From NCBI RefSeq assembly GCF_040256745.1, contig NZ_CP138335.1:2046001-2110000 (forward strand): a stretch of 64,000 nt of DNA. The letters run 5' to 3'. Made by a program: the position numbers and the translations under genes. Below, in pieces: positions 45,954-55,675 of this stretch. A model generated the notes under the pieces. The model was given only the letters and a program-made list of their open reading frames with translations. It ran no database searches and was not told the DNA's origin. This DNA is from Scrofimicrobium sp. R131. Lineage in GTDB: Bacteria > Actinomycetota > Actinomycetes > Actinomycetales > Actinomycetaceae. Every line of letters begins with the position of its first letter. Within the stretch, counting starts at the first letter, position 1.

Positions 45954-46026
45954 AGCCACCTGCGGGAATTGAACCCGCGACCTATTCATTACGAGTGAAT
46001 CGCTCTGCCGACTGAGCTAAGGTGGC
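45954..46026 (-). tRNA. tRNA-Thr (anticodon CGU)
   Basis: A 73-base cloverleaf on the minus strand with acceptor stem GCCACCU/AGGUGGC, D-arm with AGCUCAGUCGGCAGAGC, anticodon stem-loop AUUCA-CUCGUAA-UGAAU (anticodon CGU, reading ACG) and T-arm GCGGGUUCAAUUCCCGC. The CCA end is not encoded. Confidence 0.95.
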
Positions 46027-46083
46027 AGTGCCCAAAGAGGGCAACGGCCTTACTTTAGCCGGTTGATCCCCCACCGAGCAAAC

Positions 46084-47661
46084 TTACTGGCAGACGGTCC
46101 CCTCAGGGGGTAGCTGCCCCTGCAGCAGGTACTGGTTGACTGCGGTCAACACGCATTCGGACCCACCCTGCTGGTAGGCACCGTGGCCCCAGCCGTCGTA
46201 GGTGAGCAGGACCGCATTAGCCAACTGTTCCACCAGGCCCTCCGCCATCACGTAGGGGGTGGCGGGGTCGTGGGTGGTGCCAATCACCAGGATCGGCGCG
46301 CTTCCCTCCGCCCGAACGGGGCCGGACCGAACCCGCGGGGTAGCTGTCCACGCATCCATCCCGGCCGACGCGTAGCCGAAGCTGCTGCCCAGCACCGGGT
46401 AATCCTCCGCCAGACGCTCGGCCTCAGCCTGCCACTCTTCGGGCGTGCCCTCCGGGGCGTAATCCAGCCCGTTGACGGCCAGGAACGCATCCTGGCTGTT
46501 GTTGTAGCTGCCGTCGTCCTCCCGGCCGTTGTAGAAGTCGGCCAGCAGCAGCAACATCGAGCCGTCCCCCTGGAAGGCCAGCTGCAGGGCGACCTTTAGC
46601 AGCGGGTAGCTTTCCGGAGAGTAGAGCGAGCCGATGATGCCGGTCCGGCCCAGCGCCGCGGTCAGGGGACGGTCCGGACTGTCGGTGGGCAGCGGGTCTG
46701 CTTTCAGGGAGTCCAAGAACTCGGCCAACTGCTCCTGTCCGCCAGCCACCCCGCCGGTGACCGGGCAGTCGTCATCCTGCTGACACACCTCAATCCAGTG
46801 GGCCAGCGACTCCTCCATCCCACCGGCCTGGAGCGAGGCCACCTCGTTGATCCCCAGGGCCGGATCCACCGCACTGTCGAGGACAAACCGGCCGACGCGG
46901 GCGGGGAACAGGTCGGCGTAGGTGGCTCCCAGTTGGGTCCCGTAGGAGTACCCCAGGTAGTCCAACTGCTCGATCCCGAGGGCGGCCCGGATCATGTCGA
47001 AATCTCGCGCCGCCGAGTCGGTATCGACGTAGTTCAGCAGCTCGCCGGTGCGCTCCAGGCACTGCGCGTACAGGTCGGCGGTCTCCTGGTGAGCGGTGGC
47101 CACCAGCTCGTCCAGCGGCAAATCCCGGGGGTCATCCGAGTCGGCCAAGAACTGGTCCCGACCCTCGTCATCCCAGCAGCTGACCGGACTGGAGGCGCCC
47201 ACCCCGCGCGGGTCCACCGCCACGATCTGGTAGTTGTCCACCACGGGTGCCGGCACCATCAGCTCGACAAAAGAGGACAGGGACTGGACCGCATCCCCAC
47301 CGGGACCGCCCAGGTTGAAGAACAGGTTCGGCTGGTTGTCGTTGGTCCCGTAAATGGCCATCGCCAACTCGATCGGGGCGGAATCCGGATCATCCCAGTT
47401 CATCGGGGCGGTGACCGTGGCGCACCGGTACCGGTTCAGGGCTTTCGGCGGGGACATCCGCGGGAGTGTCACCTGGTCGGCGTCGCACGGTTGAAAGTCA
47501 ATTTCCTGGCCGTAGTACTGTTCAAACCCGGCGGGGGCCTGCTCGACCAGGGCTTCCCCGGCCAGGCTGGCCGAGTCGCTTTGCACCTGCTGGACCGGAG
47601 TGCACGCACTGAGCGCGAGGGCGAGGACTGTTCCGACCGTGATTGCGGTGCGTTTGCGCAC
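46084..47661 (-). CDS. Secreted alpha/beta-hydrolase lipoprotein, tripeptidyl-aminopeptidase-like
   Basis: 525 residues from a GTG at 47661 with GGAGG 5 bases upstream. The signal peptide ends in a lipobox (LALSAC). The alpha/beta-hydrolase domain has the oxyanion-hole region NLGGPGGDAV, the nucleophile elbow DYLGYSYGTQLGATY (Gly-x-Ser-x-Gly) and the acid/His region in ILVIGTTHDPATP and GHGAYQQGGSECV. It matches the SlpD/SlpE-type proteases of Streptomyces and related proline aminopeptidase-like hydrolases. The substrates are probably peptides at the cell surface. It follows holB by 8 bases, so it is in the same transcription unit. Confidence 0.88.
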   Translation of the reverse strand: MRKRTAITVGTVLALALSACTPVQQVQSDSASLAGEALVEQAPAGFEQYYGQEIDFQPCDADQVTLPRMSPPKALNRYRCATVTAPMNWDDPDSAPIELAMAIYGTNDNQPNLFFNLGGPGGDAVQSLSSFVELMVPAPVVDNYQIVAVDPRGVGASSPVSCWDDEGRDQFLADSDDPRDLPLDELVATAHQETADLYAQCLERTGELLNYVDTDSAARDFDMIRAALGIEQLDYLGYSYGTQLGATYADLFPARVGRFVLDSAVDPALGINEVASLQAGGMEESLAHWIEVCQQDDDCPVTGGVAGGQEQLAEFLDSLKADPLPTDSPDRPLTAALGRTGIIGSLYSPESYPLLKVALQLAFQGDGSMLLLLADFYNGREDDGSYNNSQDAFLAVNGLDYAPEGTPEEWQAEAERLAEDYPVLGSSFGYASAGMDAWTATPRVRSGPVRAEGSAPILVIGTTHDPATPYVMAEGLVEQLANAVLLTYDGWGHGAYQQGGSECVLTAVNQYLLQGQLPPEGTVCQ

Positions 47662-47669
47662 TGGGCCTC

Positions 47670-48848
47670 CTAGTTGGCGAGGTCGGGCCGTACCAGACTG
47701 ATGAGCAGAGCTTCCAGCATCAAGGTGGTGGCCACATTGGTCTGCAGTCTCTCCCGAGCCAGGTTGATCGCTTCCGTTCTGTCAACCACTCCGCGAGCGT
47801 CAACTCGCTCAGCCCACCAGGACACCTGATCCATCAGGTCAGGGTTGATCGGCGGCACCGGGGATCCTAACTGGACCACCGTAACATCTCGGAAGAATCC
47901 GAGCAGATCGACCAGAATCCGATCCAGTTCATCGGCCAGGGACCGCTTCGCTCGGCGCTTCTGGTCCTCCTCCAACTGGCGGATCTGCGCTTGGACGGGC
48001 CGGGGAACTCGCTCACCGGGCTGCAGGCCCAGGTTCTGTTTGAAGGTGGCCAGCTCCTCGGCGTTGCGCTCTTCGAGGCGGTTGACGCTGTTCTTTTTGG
48101 CCAGGTCCAGCAGTTGCTGGGCAGCGACTACAGCCTCGCCCACCGACTGTGGACGCAGCGCGGTCATCAGCGCTTCTACCTGCGCTTGACGCAGTTGCGG
48201 GTCGCGGGCCAGGGCGCGGGCGTACCCGACGTGGCTCTGGGAAATCTGGGCGGCCAGGTGGGCCTGGTCCTGACTGACCCCGGCCTCCTGCATCAGCAGT
48301 TTGGTCAGCGAGTCGACCGGCGGCGTCGTTAGCCGCAGTTGGCGACACCGGGACCTGACCGTGATCAGCAGGTCGTCGGGGCTGGGGGCGCACAGCAACC
48401 AGAGGGTCTGCGCGGGGGGCTCCTCCAGGCTCTTCAGGATCACGTTGGAGGTTTGGGGGGTCATTCGGTCGGCGTCTTCGACAATGAGGACCCGCCAGCG
48501 GCCCAGGGACGGGCGCGAGTAGGCCACTTCCAGCCAGCCGCGAACCTCCTCCACCTTGTAGGTCATCGCCTCGGTGGTCAGCTCGTTCACGTCCGGGTGC
48601 GAGCCGGCCAGCACCGACCGACAACCGGAGCACTCGCCGCAACCGGGCTCCGCTCCGGTGCACTGGAGGGCGGCGGCCAAGCAGCGGGCCGCGACGGACC
48701 GCCCCGACCCGGGCGGGCCCGTGAACAGCCAGGAGTGCGCCACTTTGGCTCGCTCATCCCCGGCCAGCGCCCGCCGACCTGCCGCCGCGGCAGCGCGCAA
48801 CTGCTCCACCGCTCCGGCCTGTCCGATCAGGCGATCCCAAACGCTCAC
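47670..48848 (-). CDS. holB: DNA polymerase III delta-prime subunit
   Basis: 392 residues. Starts GTG, overlapping the tmk stop (GTGA). The AAA+ clamp-loader features are WLFTGPPGSGRSVAARCLAAAL (Walker A-like), a zinc module CTGAEPGCGECSGCRSV, VLIVEDADRMTPQTSNVILKSLEEPPAQTLWLL and an arginine-containing SRC-like segment VRSRCRQLRL. It is part of the beta-clamp loader. The neighbour tmk is a usual partner in Gram-positive bacteria. Confidence 0.94.
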   Translation of the reverse strand: MSVWDRLIGQAGAVEQLRAAAAAGRRALAGDERAKVAHSWLFTGPPGSGRSVAARCLAAALQCTGAEPGCGECSGCRSVLAGSHPDVNELTTEAMTYKVEEVRGWLEVAYSRPSLGRWRVLIVEDADRMTPQTSNVILKSLEEPPAQTLWLLCAPSPDDLLITVRSRCRQLRLTTPPVDSLTKLLMQEAGVSQDQAHLAAQISQSHVGYARALARDPQLRQAQVEALMTALRPQSVGEAVVAAQQLLDLAKKNSVNRLEERNAEELATFKQNLGLQPGERVPRPVQAQIRQLEEDQKRRAKRSLADELDRILVDLLGFFRDVTVVQLGSPVPPINPDLMDQVSWWAERVDARGVVDRTEAINLARERLQTNVATTLMLEALLISLVRPDLAN

Positions 48849-49510
48849 CGGTCCCCTCCCAGCACTTCCAGCAGCGCGGTTACCACCCCGGTGAAGGTCT
48901 CCTCCACCGAGCCGTTGGCGTCCACCAGCCGATAGCGGCCAGGTTCGAGGCGGGCCGCCTCCTGATAGTGACGGGCCACCTGCTCGTGAAACCGGTCGCC
49001 CGCTCGCTCCAACCGGTCCTTTTCCTCCCCCCGGCGCGACAGTCCGACCTCGGGATCAATGTTCAGGACAATGACGGCGTCGGGCAGCAGACCGTCGGTG
49101 GCCCACAGCGACAGGTCGCGGATCGCCCGCTCGCCCAGACCCCGCCCAATCCCCTGGTAGGCGACGGAGGAATCCAGGTATCGGTCGGTGATGACGGTGG
49201 TGCCTGCGGCCAAGGCCGGGCGGATCATGGTGGCCACGTGGTAGGCCCGATCAGCCGCGTAGAGCAGCGCTTCGGTCCGCGGGTCCACGTCCTCCGGACC
49301 GTGCATGACCAGTTCGCGCAGCTGGTGGCCAAGGGGGGTGGCTCCGGGCTCGAACGTGGTCAGCACGTTGGCTCCGTGCGCCTCCAACCGTTGGCGCAGC
49401 AGGTTGATCTGCGTGGTCTTGCCCGACCCGTCCCCACCTTCGAGGGCGATAAACATCCCGCGGGGCAGCTCCCGCAGGCGCTGAGCGGCCCGGCTTACCA
49501 ACTGGTCCAT
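48845..49510 (-). CDS. tmk: Thymidylate kinase
   Basis: 221 residues. P-loop FIALEGGDGSGKTTQINLLRQ, DRYLDSSVAYQGIGRGLG (the DR[YH] motif) and the lid region RRGEEKDRLE identify Tmk, which phosphorylates dTMP to dTDP. Homology starts near residue 19, so the start could also be the inner ATG, but the first ATG is kept because it directly follows topA. It overlaps holB by four bases. Confidence 0.95.
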   Translation of the reverse strand: MDQLVSRAAQRLRELPRGMFIALEGGDGSGKTTQINLLRQRLEAHGANVLTTFEPGATPLGHQLRELVMHGPEDVDPRTEALLYAADRAYHVATMIRPALAAGTTVITDRYLDSSVAYQGIGRGLGERAIRDLSLWATDGLLPDAVIVLNIDPEVGLSRRGEEKDRLERAGDRFHEQVARHYQEAARLEPGRYRLVDANGSVEETFTGVVTALLEVLGGDR

Positions 49511-49514
49511 GGTC

Positions 49515-52148
49515 TCATTTCTTCGCGGTGCGGGTGGTCTTCTTCTTCGCGGGGGCCTTCCGCTTCGGGGCGGGCCCCTTGGCGCGCTTGTCGGCCAGCA
49601 GGGTGAAGGCCCGCTCCTCGGTCAGCCCTTCCACGGTTTCTGCCCGCGAGACGGTGACGTTGGTGGTGCCATCCGTGATGTACGGGCCAAACCGGCCGTC
49701 CTTGACCACCACTTTCTTCCCGGAAATGGGGTCGGTCCCGAACTCGCGCAGCGGGGGCTTGGCCGTTCCGCGGCCCCGCTGTTTGGGCTGAGAGTAGATC
49801 TCGATCGCCTGCTCGAGGGTCAGGTCAAACAGCTGATCCTCCGAGGCCAGGGTGCGCGAGTCACTCCCCTTCTTCAAGTACGGGCCGTAGCGACCGTTTT
49901 GAGCGGTAATCATCTCGCCGTCGGCGGGGTCCACCCCCACTTCGCGCGGCAGGGAAAGCAGCTTGAGGGCCTCTTCCAAGGTGACGGTCTTCAGGTCCAT
50001 CGACTTGAACAGGCTGGCCGTCCTGGGCTTGCCCTTGTCGTCCTCGGGCAACACCTCGGTCACGTAGGGGCCGTAGCGGCCGGTCTTGGCAATGATCAGG
50101 TGGCCGCTGTCGGGGTCTTCCCCCAGTTCGCGCCCATCCGCTGCCGCTTCTTCCAGCAGCTCGTGAGCCACCTGCTCGTTCATCTCATCGGGGGCGATTT
50201 CGGGCGGAACCGAGGCCCGCTTCCCGTCGGCCGTCTCCAGGTAGGGCCCGTACCGGCCGATCCGCAGGGTAATCCCCTCGGCCACCTCGATCGAGTTGAC
50301 GGCCCGGGCGTCAATGTCACCCAGGTTTTCCACCGTGTCGCGAAGACCGCGCGCGGCAAAGTCCTCAGACTTGGCGCTCTGATTGCCGAAGTAGAAGCCC
50401 TTGAGCCAGTTGGGGCCCTGCTCCTCACCCGCGGCGATCCGGTCCAGGCCCTGCTCCATCTCGGCGGTGAAGTCGTAGTCAACCAGGTCGGCCAGGTTCT
50501 CCACCAGCAGGCGCGTGACGGAGAACGCGAGCCAGGTCGGCACCAGGTACTGGCCCCGGTGGGTGACGTAGCCGCGGTCGGAAATGGTCTGAATGGTGGC
50601 AGCGTAGGTGGAGGGGCGGCCGATCCCCAGGTCCTCCATGATCTTGACCAGGGTGGCTTCCGTGTACCGGCCCGGAGGCTGCGTCTGGTGCCCGTCGGCG
50701 GTGGCACTGGCCACGCTGACTGATTCACCTTCGGCCACGGCGGGCAGTTCGCGTTCGCCGCCCTTTTCCTTGTCGTAGCGGCCCTGATCCCGGCTCTCCT
50801 GGTAGAGGAGGCGGAAACCGGGCTGGGTGATCACCGTGCCCGAGGCGGAGGAAATGACCTCTTCCCCGGCCGCATCCGCGCTGACCTTGATCGTGGCCGT
50901 GTACCCCTGCGCGTCAATCATCTGGGAGGCCAGCGTCCGCTTCCAGATCAGGTCGTAGAGGGCCAACTGCTGAGCGGAGACGTCCTTCCCCAGCGACTGG
51001 GGGTGCCGGAACTGCTCACCGGAGGGACGGATCGCCTCGTGAGCCTCCTGGGCTCCCTTCGCCACCTTGCCGTAGAAGCGGGGCTCGTCCGGCAGCAACT
51101 CCGGGCCGAACTGCTTCGTGACCTGCTCCCGCGCGGCCTTCAGCGCCTGGCCGGACAGGGCGGTCGAGTCGGTTCGCATGTAGGTGATGTGCCCGGACTC
51201 GTAGAGGCTCTGCGCCACCCGCATGGTGGTGGACGCATTCCACTTCAGTTTCCGGGACGCCTCCTGCTGCAGGGTGGAGGTGGTGAACGGGGCTGCCGGC
51301 CGGCGCCGGTACGGCTTCTGGGTGACCGAGAGGATGGCCGCCTCGGCCCCCGCCAGCGCCTGGGCCAACGCCTCGGCCCGCTGCTCGTCGAGCGCCACCG
51401 CGTCGGCCTGCTGGGCCTTCTCTTTCAACTGGCCGTTCTCAGCAAAGTCAGAACCGGTCGCAACCGGGCGCCCACCGACGCTGATCACCTTGGCCCCAAA
51501 CGAACCTTCAGCGGTCTGAACCTCGGTGTCCACGCTCCAGTAGGACGCGCTGACGTGGCGCATCCGCTCAATTTCGCGGTCCACCACCAGGCGGGTGGCC
51601 ACGGACTGGACCCGACCCGCCGACAGCGAGGGGGCCACCTTCCGCCACAGGACCGGGGACACTTCGTACCCGTAGAGTCGGTCCAGGATCCGGCGGGTCT
51701 CCTGCGCATCAACCAGCGACCGATCAATCTCGCGGGTGTTTTCCAAGGCCCGTTGAATCGCTTCTTTGGTGATTTCGTGGAACACCATCCGCTTTACCGG
51801 AACTTTGGGTTTCAACACTTCCAGCAGGTGCCAGGCAATCGCCTCCCCCTCGCGGTCCTCATCGGTGGCGAGGTAGAGTTCGTCGGCTTCCTTCAGCGCC
51901 TTCCGCAGTTCGGCGACCTTTTTCTTCTTGTCTGGATTCACCTGATAGTAGGCCTTGAACCCGTCGTCGACATTGACGGCGAACTTGGAGTACGGCCCCT
52001 TTTTCATGGAGGGCGGCAGCGCGGACGGGGTGGGGAGGTCCCGGACGTGCCCGACGGACGCCTCCACCACATATCCATCACCCAGATACCCTTTAATGGT
52101 CTGGGCCTTGGCCGGGGATTCGACGATTACGAGTTTCGTTCCTGGCAC
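49515..52148 (-). CDS. topA: DNA topoisomerase I
   Basis: 877 residues, type IA. Toprim domain at the N-terminus: LVIVESPAKAQTIKGYLG, and later LATDEDREGEAIAWHL (the DxDxxG-type acidic triad as DEDREGE). The active-site Tyr lies in SGHITYMRTDSTAL. The C-terminal part has a run of repeats of the RFGPYI / RYGPYL type and ends in a Lys/Arg/Pro-rich tail. It relaxes negative supercoils. The start is GTG at 52148 because the Toprim motif begins right after it. Four bases separate it from tmk. Confidence 0.96.
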   Translation of the reverse strand: MPGTKLVIVESPAKAQTIKGYLGDGYVVEASVGHVRDLPTPSALPPSMKKGPYSKFAVNVDDGFKAYYQVNPDKKKKVAELRKALKEADELYLATDEDREGEAIAWHLLEVLKPKVPVKRMVFHEITKEAIQRALENTREIDRSLVDAQETRRILDRLYGYEVSPVLWRKVAPSLSAGRVQSVATRLVVDREIERMRHVSASYWSVDTEVQTAEGSFGAKVISVGGRPVATGSDFAENGQLKEKAQQADAVALDEQRAEALAQALAGAEAAILSVTQKPYRRRPAAPFTTSTLQQEASRKLKWNASTTMRVAQSLYESGHITYMRTDSTALSGQALKAAREQVTKQFGPELLPDEPRFYGKVAKGAQEAHEAIRPSGEQFRHPQSLGKDVSAQQLALYDLIWKRTLASQMIDAQGYTATIKVSADAAGEEVISSASGTVITQPGFRLLYQESRDQGRYDKEKGGERELPAVAEGESVSVASATADGHQTQPPGRYTEATLVKIMEDLGIGRPSTYAATIQTISDRGYVTHRGQYLVPTWLAFSVTRLLVENLADLVDYDFTAEMEQGLDRIAAGEEQGPNWLKGFYFGNQSAKSEDFAARGLRDTVENLGDIDARAVNSIEVAEGITLRIGRYGPYLETADGKRASVPPEIAPDEMNEQVAHELLEEAAADGRELGEDPDSGHLIIAKTGRYGPYVTEVLPEDDKGKPRTASLFKSMDLKTVTLEEALKLLSLPREVGVDPADGEMITAQNGRYGPYLKKGSDSRTLASEDQLFDLTLEQAIEIYSQPKQRGRGTAKPPLREFGTDPISGKKVVVKDGRFGPYITDGTTNVTVSRAETVEGLTEERAFTLLADKRAKGPAPKRKAPAKKKTTRTAKK

Positions 52149-52258
52149 CGAGCTTCAATCCTTCTAGCTAATTTCAGTTGCCCCGTCTGGGGTTCCTACG
52201 GCTGACGATATACCCTAAGTCAGCAATCTCAATAAACTTAGCGCATTTGTGGATGGAG

Positions 52259-53740
52259 TCACTGTTCGCTCCCCGCCCAGGCCATCATGCCCGCGCGTAG
52301 CAAAGCTGGCAGTTCCAGGGCCACTTCTGCCGCCACCTGATCCCGCTCCCGATCCGTCAGCATCGCGACCGCACTGACGATCTGGCCGGCGGTCAACTCT
52401 CCGTCGGCGGCTCCCGCCAGCGCGGCCATAGCCGAGCCGACCCGGATCGCCCGGCCCATCCCGGCCCCCTGGGTCAGGCGGATCACCTGGGGATCAGCCT
52501 CGCCCGGTTGGTAGTGGCGCTCTTCCCGGACATCTTCGGCGCGAACGGGCGCCAGATCCTCCCAGTTTGGGGCCAGCTGAACGTGGTCCAGGGCGGCGAG
52601 CACCGTCTTCCCGTCGGGGAAGGTGCCCTCTTCCACCAGTTCGGCCGCCAGCTCCACCCCGTCCCGGCTTCGGCGACGCAGCGCGAGGAAACCCATGGCC
52701 ACCTCGTCCACCCCGGCCTGGGCAAAGTCGGCGATCCACTGCTCGTAGTCGGCCTCCCACCGCTGGCGACCCTGCAGGTTCCCCCCGGCGTCGCGCAGCC
52801 AAAGTTCGGAATACTGGGCGGCATCCAGCCGGTCCCGGAGCACCACCCAGGCATCCAGCCCAACCCCGGATCGGGTCAACCAGGTTCGAATCGGATCCTC
52901 CCAGGACCCCCGGTGCGGCACCTCCCAGTTGGCCAGCATCTGCATCACCCCTCCGGGGCGCAGCAGGTTCGGACCGGTGGAGATGACCTGAGCTACCAGG
53001 TCGTCCCGATCCATCCCACCATCCCGGTACTCCAGCAACCCTTCGGTCCGCAGGCTTGGCGGGGTGATCACAAACGGGGGATTAGAGGTGATCAGGTCGA
53101 ACTTTTCGCCCGCCACCGGCTCGAACAGGGAGCCCTGGCGGACATCCAACTGCACCTGGTTGAGGGCGGCGTTAAACCGGGTGTAGGCGCAGGCGCGGGC
53201 GGAAATTTCGGTGGCCACCACCCGGTGGGCGTGGGTGGCCAGATAGAGAGCCTGAATCCCGCAGCCGGTGCCCAGGTCCAGGGCCACCTCCACCGGTTCG
53301 CGCACGGTCATGCGCAGCAGGGACAGGGTCGCCGGACCGATGCCGAGCACGTGATTTGGTTGCAGCGGCCGGCCGGTCTGCATCTCGCACCGGTCCGAGG
53401 CGATCCACCAGTGGTAGTTCCCACCGGGAAGCTCGGCAGCGTGCGGCCGCAGATCCATCAGCGGGGAACCGTCCTGGTCAATCAGGCCCAGTTCCTGCGC
53501 CCCGGCCAAACCCAGGGTGGGAAGAGCCTCGGTCAGGTCGACCCGCTCCCCCAGAATGAAAGCTTTGGTCAGCTGAGCCGGGGGCGTGTGAACCGAGCGA
53601 AGGCGAACCAGGGCGGGAACCCGCTGTTCCCGGGCCAGGGCCGCTCCCGCAACCGGACCGAGCAGTTGATCCACCGTGTCGACCGTCCAGTCGGCTCCGG
53701 CCAGGTCCGCCCGGAGTCGGGCCACCAGGTCCGGGTTCAC
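52259..53740 (-). CDS. SAM-dependent methyltransferase (HemK/RlmG-like, NPPF motif)
   Basis: 493 residues from a GTG overlapping the stop of the upstream alpha-glucosidase gene (GTGA). A long N-terminal domain precedes a class I methyltransferase core with VALDLGTGCGIQALYLATHAHRVVATEIS (motif I) and LITSNPPFV, the NPPY-like motif of N-methyltransferases acting on amide or amine nitrogens. A further C-terminal region of about 180 residues is shared by actinobacterial homologues. The substrate is unknown, and the architecture fits actinobacterial proteins annotated only as methyltransferases. Confidence 0.85.
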   Translation of the reverse strand: MNPDLVARLRADLAGADWTVDTVDQLLGPVAGAALAREQRVPALVRLRSVHTPPAQLTKAFILGERVDLTEALPTLGLAGAQELGLIDQDGSPLMDLRPHAAELPGGNYHWWIASDRCEMQTGRPLQPNHVLGIGPATLSLLRMTVREPVEVALDLGTGCGIQALYLATHAHRVVATEISARACAYTRFNAALNQVQLDVRQGSLFEPVAGEKFDLITSNPPFVITPPSLRTEGLLEYRDGGMDRDDLVAQVISTGPNLLRPGGVMQMLANWEVPHRGSWEDPIRTWLTRSGVGLDAWVVLRDRLDAAQYSELWLRDAGGNLQGRQRWEADYEQWIADFAQAGVDEVAMGFLALRRRSRDGVELAAELVEEGTFPDGKTVLAALDHVQLAPNWEDLAPVRAEDVREERHYQPGEADPQVIRLTQGAGMGRAIRVGSAMAALAGAADGELTAGQIVSAVAMLTDRERDQVAAEVALELPALLRAGMMAWAGSEQ

Positions 53741-55422
53741 AGCTGCACCCAGGCGGCCGAGTTGGGGGCCAACCAGTAATGGCCGTCTTCCTGGCGCGGC
53801 GGCTCGGTCGCGAGAATCACCTGCCCGGTGAAGGGCAGTTTCCGCTCCCCAATTCCGAGGTTCAGCACGCTCAGGTAGTGCCCGGCCCGCACCACCACCA
53901 GGTCGGGATCGACGTCCAGCACTTCCCACTCTCCCTGGCCCAGGCCGTACTGGCGCCGAACCTGCAGGAAATGGCGGTACTGATTCAGAACCGAGTTCGG
54001 GTCGCCCTCCTGCCGCTCAGCAGAGAGCTCACCCCACCCGTCCGGGATCGGCAGCCACGGGTTTGGACCCCAGTCAGCCACCGGGTCCGCGGTCCACGGC
54101 AGCGGCACCCGCGCCCCGTCACGCCCGTAGGATCGGTGGCCGGTCCGCTCCCAGGTGGGGTCGGTGCGGGCCTGATCCGGAATCTCCAGCACTTCGGGCA
54201 GGCCCAGCTCTTCCCCGTTATAGAGGTAGCACGAGCCGGGCACCCCCAGCAGGAAGACGGTGTAGGCCAGGCCCCGACGCAAACCCATCTCCCGGTCGGG
54301 ACGCGGATCGCTGGGCCCCAGGCCGCCTTCGAAAATGGAGCCCCGCGGGTAGCACAACCGGGTGGCGTGGCGAACGACGTCGTGGTTGGACAGAACCCAG
54401 GTGTTGATCCCGCCAAACTTCAGCTCCAAGCCATTGGCGGTTTGGAGTGCCTCACGCAGGCGCGGGGCATCCCAGCCGATGTGCATCACCCGGAAAGAGA
54501 ACGCCTGGTTCATCTCACCGGGTCGGATGTAGAGCGCCTTCCGGTTCGGGTCCTGAACCCCGACCTCGCCAATCATGATCCGGTCCGGGCCGTAGTCGTC
54601 CAGGATTCGGCGCCAACGCCGGTAGATGTTGTGAACATCGTCCTGATCGAAGTAGGGGGCTTGGTCGTAGAGGCGCCCCAACTCTTCGGGGGCGATCTCA
54701 AGTCGGTTTAGCCCGATCTGGTCATCGGGCAGGCCCGGCTTCTTCACCAGGCCGTGGGCGACATCGACCCGGAAGCCGTCGGCTCCCAGGTCCAGCCAGA
54801 ACCTGAGCACCTCGTCAAACAGGTGCCGCACATCCGGGTTGTCCCAGTTCAGATCCGGCTGGCTGGCGTCAAACAGGTGCAGGTACCACCAGCCGCGGTC
54901 CTCCTCTTTTCCACTCAGCGGCTGCACCTGGCTCCAGGCGGGACCGCCGAACTGTGACCCCCAGTTGTTGGGAGGGTTGTCCCCGCCGTAGCGGAAGAAA
55001 TACCGGTCCCGTTCCGGGGAGCCCACCCCGGAAGCCAGGGCCGCCTGGAACAGGGGGTGCTCGCTGGAACTGTGGTTGGGCACCAGGTCAATCAGAATCC
55101 GCAGGCCCCGGTCGTGGGCCGCGTCCACCACCTGAACAAAGTCCTCAATCGTGCCGTACTCGGGGTTGACCCCGAAGTAGTCCGACACGTCGTAACCGGT
55201 GTCATGCTGCGGACTGGGATAGAAAGGCGAGAGCCAGAGGGCGTCCACCCCCAACTGCTGCAGGTAGTCGAGGCGACCCAGAACCCCGTGCAAGTCCCCA
55301 ATCCCGTCCCGGTTCGAATCTGCAAAAGAGCGGGGGTACACCTGGTAAAAGACGCCGCCTTGCCACCAGTCTGCCGCTGAGTTTGGACCTTCCACCGGGT
55401 GCAGCGCTGCGGATGTTTCCAT
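53737..55422 (-). CDS. Alpha-glucosidase, glycoside hydrolase family 13
   Basis: 561 residues. The GH13 regions are in order: GGVFYQVYPRSFADSNRDGIGDL at the N-terminus, DLVPNHSSSEHP (region I), GFRVDVAHGL (region II, catalytic Asp), MIGEVGVQD (region III, catalytic Glu) and VLSNHDVVR (region IV, transition-state Asp). The FYPSPQHDTGYDVSDY segment places it with oligo-1,6-glucosidases and alpha-glucosidases. It would hydrolyse maltose, isomaltose or trehalose-type sugars in the cytosol. No signal peptide or sugar transporter lies beside it. The ATG has AGGAGG upstream. Confidence 0.92.
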   Translation of the reverse strand: METSAALHPVEGPNSAADWWQGGVFYQVYPRSFADSNRDGIGDLHGVLGRLDYLQQLGVDALWLSPFYPSPQHDTGYDVSDYFGVNPEYGTIEDFVQVVDAAHDRGLRILIDLVPNHSSSEHPLFQAALASGVGSPERDRYFFRYGGDNPPNNWGSQFGGPAWSQVQPLSGKEEDRGWWYLHLFDASQPDLNWDNPDVRHLFDEVLRFWLDLGADGFRVDVAHGLVKKPGLPDDQIGLNRLEIAPEELGRLYDQAPYFDQDDVHNIYRRWRRILDDYGPDRIMIGEVGVQDPNRKALYIRPGEMNQAFSFRVMHIGWDAPRLREALQTANGLELKFGGINTWVLSNHDVVRHATRLCYPRGSIFEGGLGPSDPRPDREMGLRRGLAYTVFLLGVPGSCYLYNGEELGLPEVLEIPDQARTDPTWERTGHRSYGRDGARVPLPWTADPVADWGPNPWLPIPDGWGELSAERQEGDPNSVLNQYRHFLQVRRQYGLGQGEWEVLDVDPDLVVVRAGHYLSVLNLGIGERKLPFTGQVILATEPPRQEDGHYWLAPNSAAWVQL

Positions 55423-55675
55423 CGTGTCCCCTCCTGCTCGTGTCGATAGCGGCTATTCTAGTGGCCCCCTCCGACACGGGAACTGGCACGTGTCCGCCCA
55501 GAGCCAAACCGCCGGTCAACGCGCGGCCAGCCGCGGTTTCCCGGTCCGACCAAAGCTAAACTGAGCAGCATACCACCCGGATTGGCCTCGCACCCGGGAC
55601 TAAAGAGCGATAGATTGGATTACGTAACCAAACGGGGACGAAAATCACTACCCCGAGAACTGTTGAGGAGACGAT
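55423..55675. promoter_or_regulatory. Divergent control region of the alpha-glucosidase gene and sodA
   Basis: For sodA, TAGATT (55611-55616) is a candidate -10. GGATTACGTAACC at 55617-55629 is centred on the palindrome TTACGTAA and would cover the start point. GAGGAG precedes the sodA ATG. On the minus strand TAGAAT lies about 40 bases before the glucosidase start. Nothing else stands out. Confidence 0.45.
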
